A stretch of 64,000 bases of DNA from Erythroxylum novogranatense (Eukaryota; Streptophyta; Magnoliopsida; Malpighiales; Erythroxylaceae), in assembly GCA_029891385.1 (NCBI GenBank), contig CM057235.1, forward strand, positions 15,676,001 to 15,740,000. The letters are read 5' to 3'. This document shows positions 11,222-18,625 of this stretch, piece by piece. The notes below the pieces were generated by a model. The model saw only the letters and a program-made list of their open reading frames with translations. It was not told the origin of the DNA and searched no databases. Within the stretch, counting starts at the first letter, position 1. Each line of letters opens with the position of its first letter. Made by a program: the position numbers and the translations under genes.

Positions 11222-11726
11222 TGTAACATCCCGTTACTATTAGCAAGGGTATTATGGTAATATTGGGTTAGACTGATAGGTTTCATTGCATTCACTGATT
11301 GAACATGTTACTGGCCTCTAATTATAGAGGAACTGGTTTCTTGCATATGCATTTATTCATAGGTACATGCATTCATGATTTTCCGGCATTTTAATTGTGA
11401 GTATGAATTGATTGGACTGTGAACTGAAAACTGACTGAACTGACTGGATTATGATTGATTGATTGAGAAATTAAGAGTAAGTGGGCTTGAGTGACTGATT
11501 TAAAATAGTCTAAGAGTGATTGGCTCTTGATAGTGACTTATAGGAAATTTTCGGAAATTAATGAAAATGCGGACCAGAAATTTTGAGTGACCGATGATTG
11601 ATCAGATAATCTTGAAAGAATTGTCCAATGGCAAAGGAAAAATTAGAGTTATACTGTTAGGAAATTAAAATATTGAGCCATTGAAATTTAGAGATTGAAA
11701 TTTGGACTGATTTGGAGACCTATGTC

Positions 11727-11734
11727 TATAAATA
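11727..11734 (+). promoter_or_regulatory. TATA box of the A3 5' LTR
   Basis: TATAAATA in GTCTATAAATAGCAAGG, present also at 19128-19135 in the 3' LTR. It places the start of transcription near 11757, leaving a leader of about 2.3 kb before gag. Confidence 0.7.
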
Positions 11735-12144
11735 GCAAGGTTTGAAATTTGTGGATTTTATCCTAAGGCAAAAAGCATTTCTTCTCTTCCTCCTCCCACG
11801 GCGCTCTTCGACTCCTCCCACCGGTGAGGATTCTTTGATCTTTCCTTATGGTTTTCTTATCATTTGCTAGCCTAACTGGTTTATTGTGATTGTTGAAGGT
11901 TGAGAAGCTTGGAGAGTGGATTAATCGTTGATTTGAGAAAGTTTTAGGGTTACGGTGATTTTGAGAAATTTAGGGATTGATCTTCGATTGGTAAGTTTTA
12001 ATGGCATTAATGTTGTTATTAATGGTTTTTATTGCATTTATGGCATTTATTATGGTTGAGTTGGGTAGATGGGAGTGTTTAATGGAGGTTTTAGAGAGAG
12101 AAATGGACGGAAATCGATCGGAGAAGACAGTGGGCGACTCGCAT

Positions 12145-12340
12145 GTCGCGACGTCTGGTGTGCCTCGCCGCTGCAAGAAAATATAGTGCTCGCCGCGACG
12201 AGCGCAGCGGGACGCCGAGGCGAGCGCCTGGAGGTACGTCGCGACGAGCGTGAAAAGGGCACACGCCGCGGCGAGCGTTATTCACGCCGCGACGAGCGAT
12301 CCTCTGTACGTCGCAACGAGGGCTGTAGGTCGCGGCGAAG
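12145..12340 (+). repeat. CGCGACGAG array in the A3 5' LTR
   Basis: About nine units such as GTCGCGACG (12145), CTCGCCGCGACGAGC (12189), CGAGGCGAGCG, CGTCGCGACGAGCG (12237), CGCCGCGGCGAGCG (12265), CGCCGCGACGAGCG (12284) and CGTCGCAACGAGG. The corresponding region of the 3' LTR (about 19545-19740) has lost most units. Confidence 0.85.
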
Positions 12341-12372
12341 GGGTTTTTCTGATTGGATTGATTTTAGATTAT

Positions 12373-12420
12373 TGGGTATAATTTATGGTATAGACCTCCG
12401 ATTGAGGTGATTCTTGATTC
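12373..12420 (+). other. Conserved ATAATTT/GACCTCC/TGATTCTT box (A3)
   Basis: GGTATAATTTATGGTATAGACCTCCGATTGAGGTGATTCTT in segments; followed by a GAACTAGAGAAAGAGGTCTACA tail near 12425-12447. Relatives occur at 19780, 35640, 40547, 56867, 62070, the 11201/21390 junction, and inverted near 4100 and 26640. The function is unknown. Confidence 0.5.
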
Positions 12421-12831
12421 ATTACGAACTAGAGAAAGAGGTCTACAATTGAGGATAATTATGGGAGTTAGAATTTAATTTAAGTGGTATTGATTTATCG
12501 AGATTAAGGTCAATTATGGTTCATAGTGTGACCTAAGTATTGAATTGAGACAATTGGAGTTTTAATTGAGGTTTTCAATGGAGGTTTTGATCCAGTGAAT
12601 AGGGAACTGTTATAGGAAGTACGAATTGAGGAAATTGAACTGAATTATAGGATTGGATCAATTATTGTCGATCAATCGAACTGCGAGTTAGAATGGGACA
12701 TAAGAGTTCAAAATTGGGTTTTACCGCCAAAAATCGTGAGCATGCATTATACATAATTCCACTGAGACATATGCATTACTGAATCGTTTTAATTGAGCAT
12801 CTAGTAATGGGACTGTATTTTACTATTATAG

Positions 12832-12898
12832 AGGCGTCGTTGGATCGTCATTCCACGGACATTGCTGGAACTTCCAGGCAGTAGCTCAGAAGTTACAG
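12832..12898 (+). other. Predicted mini-exon of the LTR leader (A3)
   Basis: 67 nt from AGGCGTCGTTGG to AAGTTACAG, followed by GTGAGTAATC. The 3' LTR copy is 20225-20291, also 67 nt. It contains the AACTTCC/GAAGTT stem flanking the donor. Confidence 0.5.
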
Positions 12899-13616
12899 GT
12901 GAGTAATCTAGTTGGTTTCTCAAATTCCTGATTGTCTAAAATGCTCAATGTGAATTACTTGCCAATGTGAAATTGTATGATTACTGAAATGTGCATGATC
13001 GGATGACATGTTTCTATTGTATTGGATTGGACTACTGTATGATACTGAGAAATGCGATACTGGGCTATTATAGCCATACACTGAATTACTGAACACTGCA
13101 TTGCATGCATAAATGCATGATCAGATAATGGATATGTGACCCAAGTGCTATTATCACTGAAAAGAGCATCGAGCTCGAACATCAGATCTTGTGGCCTCGA
13201 GCCCGAGGGAGAAATCTTGACGCATCCCCCATCGAATCTTGGTGAGCACTTGGGCACGACATCGAATAATCGGAATAGAGTCTCATATGCATTGTATACA
13301 TGGTCGATTGAATTACAAACTTCTTCAATTGTGCGATGACATGAGAGATCGCAAATTGTTACATGCTCATCAGTAAGCTGTTGCATAATACTGTGAAGTG
13401 TGATATGATACTGTAAATGGTTATATGTTATTGTAAATTGTTATTTGATACTGCAAACTGTTATAGACTACTGTAAATTGTTATGTAATACTGTTAATTG
13501 AATATTATCTTGTGCGTCTTTATCGTAATCTGCGTAATGCATGATTTGAGTGAACCATCGATGATGGTTTCTCACTGAGTTAGCAAACTCACCCAAAATT
13601 GCAACCTATTTTTTAG
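12899..13616 (+). other. Candidate leader intron 2 of A3, with hairpin array
   Basis: Donor ACAG|GTGAGT at 12899; acceptor CTATTTTTTAG ending at 13616; 718 bp. It contains GCATGCATAAATGCATGATC near 13105, GAGCATCGAGCTC and GGCCTCGAGCCC-type hairpins at about 13160-13206, then AACCATCGATGATGGTT (13553) and TGAGTTAGCAAACTCA (13576) just before the acceptor. Confidence 0.45.
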
Positions 13617-13998
13617 GATCGATAGAGTAGACCCCTAGCTCCGGAGATAGTCTTTTCCTACCGTGCGAGCGTGCTGGAAAGAGAAGCGATGGCACACAGG
13701 TCGGTCAGCTGGGTTGGACTTTTGAGGATGACTTAGGATAGATGTTTGTATCAGTTTTCTTTTTGGTTTTGTTTAGGAGACTGATAGACTTGTCTATTCT
13801 GATACTGGATGACTATATTAAGATTCTTTTGGATTTTAAAAGTTACTGATTTTTGATATATTATGGTTTAATTATTGCGATGCCATTTGGATTATTAGTG
13901 GGAATGTTCTGGTGGTGCACCTTTATCGTGGGATACGTGTCGGAGCGACCTTTGGGCGTCTCGATGTGTACCCTACGATGAGGGGGCGCTACATTAAG

Positions 13999-14010
13999 TG
14001 GTATCAGAGC
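13999..14010 (+). other. Primer-binding site of A3 (initiator Met tRNA)
   Basis: TGGTATCAGAGC, five bases after the LTR end. It is complementary to the 3' end of plant initiator methionine tRNA. Confidence 0.9.
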
Positions 14011-14047
14011 ATAGTTTGGCATCTTTTGGGCATAGTGTGTTTTAGGC

Positions 14048-14728
14048 TTGAATCACTGTAAGAATAGCAGAACTGATCTAAAATTTTTTGTCTATTTTAG
14101 GTCATCCATTCTTGGAGATCGAGTTGAGCAACCAGCTGACCTGGAATTGGTAGGAACTAGTAGGGAGTCCCCGATGCCTTATTCAGAGGAGTTACCTCCT
14201 CGAGTTCCTGTGAGACGGGAACGGAGATATGATCGACTGCGCAAGCAGGGGGCGGTTGACTTCTATGGCAGCACCGACCCTGCGGAGGCTGAGGGATGGC
14301 TAGAGAGGACTGAGAGAGTCCTCGATTAGATGGACTGCGACCTGGATGAGCGTTTTGACTACGCGGTTTCTACGCTTGTGGTCCCGCATATCGGTGGTGG
14401 AAGATCGTCCCGGCAAGTACCAACAGCCCCGTATGCATCGACATGGGATGATTTTCTGAGGGCTTTCAAGGACAATTTCGTCCCCAAGATCTATCTGGAA
14501 ATGAAGTTGCAGGAGTTCTTAGAGCTGAGACAGGGGCAGTTGACCGTGGCCGACTATAAGGTGCGGTTCAACGAGTTAGTGGTTTATGCTTCTTCATTGG
14601 TGGCTACTGAGGCTGACAGGTGTCGACATTTTGAGGGCGAACTCAATCTGGAGATCCGTACCCTATTGGCTAGATCCGATATGGGCAGTTTTATTGTGTT
14701 GAGGGCTGCAGCAGTGAGGATCGAGTAA
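14048..14728 (+). pseudogene. gag of A3, capsid part, with premature stop
   Basis: Two stretches in one frame are separated by TAG at 14327-14329. The first ends in a GSTDPAEAEGWLERTERVLD segment, the usual N-terminal start of the retrotransposon gag domain. The second begins MDCDLDERFDYAVSTL and contains WDDFLRAFKDNFVP, LELRQGQLTVADYKVRFNEL and RCRHFEGEL, typical of this domain. The stop replaces what is normally glutamine before the MDC/MRC motif. A segment after SQLV/STLV is also altered (VVPHIGGGRSSRQ in place of the usual QGDA-WW region). The true N-terminus is unclear. The product would be a virus-like particle protein in the cytoplasm. Confidence 0.85.
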
Positions 14729-14779
14729 ATCGAGACAACAGATGACCGAGACCGATCGAGGACCAGCATAAGAGATCTA

Positions 14780-15134
14780 GTGATGCCAGGCGGCCTTGGT
14801 AGAGGGTTCAAGAAGTCGAGTAGGCCCTTCAGTCCGCAGGAGGGGCTAAACAGACCGGTCATGGGCGAGGGGCGATTTGTGCAGATGTTAGTGGTGGCGG
14901 CGATGCTGAGTTTAAGGCGATCTGCTCCTTTATGTGAGCATTGTGGCAAGAGACACGATGGAGAGTGTCGATGGTATCTGGAGCTGTTTGAGGTGTGGTT
15001 CGATGGACCACCTAGTGAGGAACGCGCCAGAGACTTTGGGAGCCCAAAGATACTATGACCGAAGATCGAGCAAAGAATACCACGGTGCAGCAGAGCCGTG
15101 GTGGTGGATCGGGATGTCGGCCTCGGCCGAGTAG
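14780..15134 (+). pseudogene. gag C-terminus of A3 with zinc knuckle, frameshifted
   Basis: The first frame (14780-15058) contains CEHCGKRHDGEC, the pre-knuckle Cys/His segment. A shifted frame (14934-15134) continues with CLRCGSMDHLVRNAPE, a CCHC zinc knuckle whose last Cys is Ala. Both the shift and the lost ligand indicate decay. Element C keeps the intact equivalent. The knuckle would bind genomic RNA. Confidence 0.75.
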
Positions 15135-15199
15135 AGGGGTCCGCAGTGAGGTCAGAGGGTCTGAGCAACAGATAGCAGTCTCAGGCCAGGGTCTATGCC

Positions 15200-15870
15200 A
15201 TGACTCGGCAGGAGGCCCAGGATTCCCGGATGTTGCCGCGGCTATGCTTCGATTTCGGTTTTGAAGCATATGCATTGTTGGATCTGGATCCACTCATTCT
15301 TTCATTGCACCGCATTTAGCATGTAGATCGCATGGGGATAGGCGAGGTTACAGTATGGGTTAGAGGTGAGTACACCTCTAGGTAGTCTGTTGTATTGGAG
15401 AGATCATGATGGTGTGTCAGGTTCAGATCGATCGAGCAGTTTTGAGTGCCGATCTGATCATTTTGCCTATGAGGGAGATTGATGTGATATTGGGAATGGA
15501 CTGGTTGACTGCGCATAGGGCTATCATGGACTGTTATACCAAGGAGGTTGTATTGGAGTCTCCTGGTCAGCCCAGAGCTGTGTTTCGAGGAGTTAGTCAG
15601 GCAGTGCCAGCGAGGATGATATCCTTCTTGAGTGCCCTGAGATTGATGCAGGGAGGCTGTGAGGCCTATCTGGCTCACGTAGTGGATTCCAGAGTTAAGC
15701 CGAGATTGCAGGATGTTCCCGTAGTCAGGGAATTTCCAGATATGTTTCTCGAGGAGTTACCGGGATTGCCGCCAGAGCGGGAGATAGAGTTCGAGATTGA
15801 TCTCGTTCCCAGTACAGCCCCTATATCGATCCCTCCGTATAGGATGGCACCGTGGGCCGAGAGAGCTTAA
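15200..15870 (+). pseudogene. Aspartic protease of A3, catalytic Asp lost
   Basis: The flap-side portion is an ORF at 15406-15870 containing PMREIDVILGMDWL (the ILGMDWL motif of gypsy protease) and the protease-RT linker with FPDMFLEELPGLPPERE and IDLVPST. Upstream, the active-site sequence reads V-G-S-G-S-T-H-S-F at 15277-15303, where the family has D-S-G; GGA at 15280-15282 replaces GAT. The region between (15304-15405) is out of frame. The protease would have cleaved the Gag-Pol precursor. Confidence 0.8.
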
Positions 15871-17093
15871 GGCTCGATTGCGAGGAGCTCTTGGATAAGG
15901 GGTTCATTAGACCGAGTGTTTCGCCATGGGGAGCTCCGGTACTGTTTGTGAAAAAGAAGGACGGGACTCTAAGACTGTGCATTGATTATAGGCAGTTGAA
16001 TCGGGTGACAGTGAAGAATAAGTATCCACTGCCTAGGATTGACGATTTATTTGATCAGCTGCAGGGAGCTCAGGTGTTCACTAAATTGGATTTGAGATCA
16101 GGTTATTACCAGTTGAGGATTGCAGAGGCCGATGTGCCTAAGAGTGCTTTCAGTAGCAGGTATGGGCATTTCAAGTTCCTAGTGATGCCGTTTGGGTTGA
16201 CTAATGCCCCGACAGCCTTCATGGCTTTGATGAATAGAGTATTTCAGCCCTACCTGGATCGATTTGTGATAGTATTTATTGATGACATACTGGTTTATTC
16301 GAGGACTAGACAGGAGCACGCTGAGTACCTGAGGATTGTTCTTCAGGTCATGAGAGAGAGACAACTGTTCGCCAAATTCACTAAGTGTGAATTATGGCTT
16401 GATGAGATTGTATTTCTGGGGCACGTGGTGTCCGGTGAGGGTATCCAGGTGGATCCCCACAAGATAGAGGCAGTTATGAGTTGGGAGATTCCTAGGAATG
16501 TGCCAGAGTTGCGGAGTTTCCTAGGATTGGCCGGATATTACCGGAGGTTCGTCGAGGGGTTTTCGTTGATCTCCGCCCCTTTGATGAAGCTATTGAGGAA
16601 GAATGTGCTGTTCAGATGGTCTGAGGAGTGCCAGAAGAGCTTTGAGGAGCTGAAACATCGATTGACTACTGCACCGGTGTTAGGCATTCCTTCTGGGACT
16701 GGAGGCTTTGTGGTTTACAGTGATGCCTCGCATCAAGGATTGGGATGTGTATTGATGCAGCATGGTAGAGTTATAGCGTATGCCTCGAGACAGTTGAGGT
16801 CTCACGAGGTTAATTATCCGGTACATGACCTGGAGTTAGCAGCAGTGGTTTTTTCTCTAAAGATCTGGAGACATTATCTGTATGGTGAGACGTTCCAGAT
16901 CTTCACTGATCATAAGAGTCTCAGATATCTGTTGAGTCAGAGAGAGCTCAATCTGAGACAGAGGAGATGGATAGAGTTATTGAAGGACTATGACTGCACG
17001 ATTGAGTATCATCCAGGGAAGGTCGATGCACTGAGTAGGAGATCACATGGGAGTGTAGCTCAGGTTCAGGTTTCGAGGTTACAGTGCGATTGA
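15852..17093 (+). CDS. Reverse transcriptase-RNase H of A3 (413-aa open part)
   Basis: The N-terminus is reached by a frameshift near 15850-15870, so the annotated Met is only the first in frame. RT motifs are [13 protein letters not shown] (26-38), CIDYRQLN (43-50), [13 protein letters not shown] (76-88, Asp80), [10 protein letters not shown] (114-123) and the active-site FIDDILVYS with Asp144-Asp145. The RNase H part has YSDAS (Asp291), HDLELAAV (Glu328) and FTDHKSL (Asp353). At 390-393 the GK-VDALS junction lacks about four residues compared with [11 protein letters not shown] in element C. The ORF stops at 17093 before the integrase, which lies in the same frame after about 150 broken bases. 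Confidence 0.95.
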   Translation: MGRESLRLDCEELLDKGFIRPSVSPWGAPVLFVKKKDGTLRLCIDYRQLNRVTVKNKYPLPRIDDLFDQLQGAQVFTKLDLRSGYYQLRIAEADVPKSAFSSRYGHFKFLVMPFGLTNAPTAFMALMNRVFQPYLDRFVIVFIDDILVYSRTRQEHAEYLRIVLQVMRERQLFAKFTKCELWLDEIVFLGHVVSGEGIQVDPHKIEAVMSWEIPRNVPELRSFLGLAGYYRRFVEGFSLISAPLMKLLRKNVLFRWSEECQKSFEELKHRLTTAPVLGIPSGTGGFVVYSDASHQGLGCVLMQHGRVIAYASRQLRSHEVNYPVHDLELAAVVFSLKIWRHYLYGETFQIFTDHKSLRYLLSQRELNLRQRRWIELLKDYDCTIEYHPGKVDALSRRSHGSVAQVQVSRLQCD

Positions 17094-17246
17094 TTGAGAG
17101 CTCTTAATGTATGATGGATTTGGGTGGGGATGGAGCTCGATTGCTACTCTGAGGCTGAGGCCGATGTTACATGACAGAATCCGGAGAGCTCAGGATCAAG
17201 ACCCAGTGTTAGTGAGACTGATTGAGAGAGTCGGTGCCAGTCTTGA

Positions 17247-18128
17247 TTGAAGTTTGAGTTGAGAGATGGGACTTTATGGATGGGACAGAGACTGTGTGTG
17301 CCTGATATAGATGATTTGAGGTGTGAGATTCTGGAGGAGGCACATATAGCTGCCTATGCTATGGATCCTGGTACGACCAAGATGTATCGTACTCTGAGAC
17401 AGCATTTCTGGCGGCCTGGTATGAAGAGGCAAGTGGCAGAGTACGTTTTCAGGTGTCTGATTTGTCAGCAGGTTAAGGCAGAGCATCAGGCTCTAGTGGG
17501 AAAATTGCATTCGTTGCCCATCCCGGAGTGGAAATGGAAGCGAATTACCATGGATTTTGTGATGGGATTGCCTAGGACACCGAGGCAGCATGATGCTATC
17601 TGGGTCATAGTGGACCGATTGACCAAATCAGCTCACTTCTTGCCAGTGAGGGAGAGTAATACTCTCGATCAGTTGGCCCAGAAGTATGTGGCAGAGATTG
17701 TTCGATTGCATGGGGTTCCGTTGTCGATAGTCTCAGACCGGGATCCTAGATTTACCTCGAGGTTCTGGAAGAGCCTACAGACTGCTATGGGTTCGAGGTT
17801 GAACTTCAGCACTGCATTTCATCCTCAGACAGATGGACAGAGCGAGAGGATGATTAAGACTATTGAGGACATGCTTCGGGCGTATGTATTGGAGTTCAGA
17901 GGATCATGGGATCAGTATTTGGCACTGATCGAGTTTGCATATAATAACCAGTATCAGAGTAGTATGGGGATGGCACCGTATGAGGCCTTGTATGGGAGGC
18001 CGTGCCGATCGCCACTGTATTGGGATGAAGAGGGTATGAGATCGATAGAGGGTCCCGAGCTGATTCAGGACACAGTGGATAAGGTACAGTTGATCAGGAG
18101 TCGCATCAAGGCGGCTCAGGACAGATAG
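17247..18128 (+). CDS. Integrase of A3 (293-aa open part)
   Basis: The zinc-finger part has His33, Cys70 and Cys73, but the second His is Asp40 (AMDPG where C has SMHPG). The catalytic core keeps Asp103 (TMDF), Asp164 (VSDRDPRF) and Glu200 (GQSER), giving D-x35-E. FNNQYQSS-like and APYEALYGRPCRSP motifs follow. TAG at 18126-18128 ends it, replacing a codon for Gln in AQDRxKSY. The same frame resumes at 18129. The enzyme would insert cDNA in the nucleus; this copy is inactive as read. Confidence 0.95.
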   Translation: MKFELRDGTLWMGQRLCVPDIDDLRCEILEEAHIAAYAMDPGTTKMYRTLRQHFWRPGMKRQVAEYVFRCLICQQVKAEHQALVGKLHSLPIPEWKWKRITMDFVMGLPRTPRQHDAIWVIVDRLTKSAHFLPVRESNTLDQLAQKYVAEIVRLHGVPLSIVSDRDPRFTSRFWKSLQTAMGSRLNFSTAFHPQTDGQSERMIKTIEDMLRAYVLEFRGSWDQYLALIEFAYNNQYQSSMGMAPYEALYGRPCRSPLYWDEEGMRSIEGPELIQDTVDKVQLIRSRIKAAQDR

Positions 18129-18137
18129 AAAAGCTAT

Positions 18138-18590
18138 GTGGATCAGCATCGGCGAGAGATGGAGTACAGTGTAGGTGATAGAGTGTTTCTCCGAGTGTCT
18201 CCTTGGAAAGCAGTACTGAGGTTTGGCTGTAAGGGCAAGTTGAGCCCTCGGTATATCGGTCCATATGAGATCCTTGAGAGGATAGGACCGTTGGCTTACA
18301 GATTGGCTTTACCAAGTGAGTTTTCCCAGACGCATGACGTGTTTCATGTTAGTATGCTCCGACGGTACCGTTCAGACCCGACGCATGTGATTCCGGCTCA
18401 GGAGATTGAGATAGCCAGTGATTTAAGTTATGTTGAGGAGCCGGTACAGATTATAGGATCACGGGTCAAACAGTTGAGGAACAGGGTGATTCCATTAGTG
18501 AAAGTCCTTTGGAAGAACCACTCTTCTGAGGAAGCTACTTGGGAGACTGAGGAGTCAGTATCCTCATTTATTCGATCGGACAGGTATTAA
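18138..18590 (+). CDS. Integrase C-terminus with GPY/F module and chromodomain (A3)
   Basis: Same frame as the integrase, after the TAG stop. It contains GDRVFLRVSPWK (13-24), the GPY/F module IGPYEILERIGPLAYRLALP (40-59), HDVFHVSMLRRYRSDP (67-81), and a chromodomain at about 98-140 with VKVLWKNHSSEEATWE. Chromodomains at this place define chromoviruses and are thought to guide integration into heterochromatin. The reading ends five bases before the GAGGACGAAATTTT segment that leads to the PPT. Confidence 0.9.
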   Translation: MDQHRREMEYSVGDRVFLRVSPWKAVLRFGCKGKLSPRYIGPYEILERIGPLAYRLALPSEFSQTHDVFHVSMLRRYRSDPTHVIPAQEIEIASDLSYVEEPVQIIGSRVKQLRNRVIPLVKVLWKNHSSEEATWETEESVSSFIRSDRY

Positions 18591-18610
18591 ATTTTGAGGA
18601 CGAAATTTTA

Positions 18611-18625
18611 TTAGGAGGGGTGAAT
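18611..18625 (+). other. Polypurine tract of A3
   Basis: TTAGGAGGGGTGAAT directly before the 3' LTR. It primes plus-strand synthesis. The same tract occurs in E at 46061-46075. Confidence 0.85.

Larger units (their letters stand above)
11991..12831 (+). other. Candidate leader intron 1 of A3
   Basis: Donor GATTG|GTAAGTTTTAATGG at 11991; acceptor TTTACTATTATAG ending at 12831; 841 bp. The intron would contain the GC-rich array and the CATAACTT-like box. The same two sites lie at 19389 and 20224 in the 3' LTR, and corresponding sites occur in A2 and E. Splicing is not demonstrated. Confidence 0.45.
11222..13993 (+). repeat. 5' LTR of A3
   Basis: TGTAACATCCCGTTAC...GGGGGCGCTACA, 2772 bp. TATA box at 11727. 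The predicted leader runs from about 11757 through two candidate introns to the PBS. It matches the 3' LTR at 18626-21384 closely, except in the CGCGACGAG array and in the tract 13036-13600 discussed under findings. Confidence 0.95.

Noticed and set aside
12955..13386. 143-aa minus-strand ORF in the A3 5' LTR
   Set aside because: Not kept in the 3' LTR in the same frame and no recognisable domain; it lies in the hairpin-rich leader.
13999..14010. tRNA gene
   Set aside because: Only the 12-nt complement of the tRNA 3' end is present, as a primer-binding site; no cloverleaf.
14584..15168. 194-aa minus-strand ORF over A3 gag
   Set aside because: A shadow of the real gag frame on the plus strand, with Ser/Pro-rich composition from codon complement.
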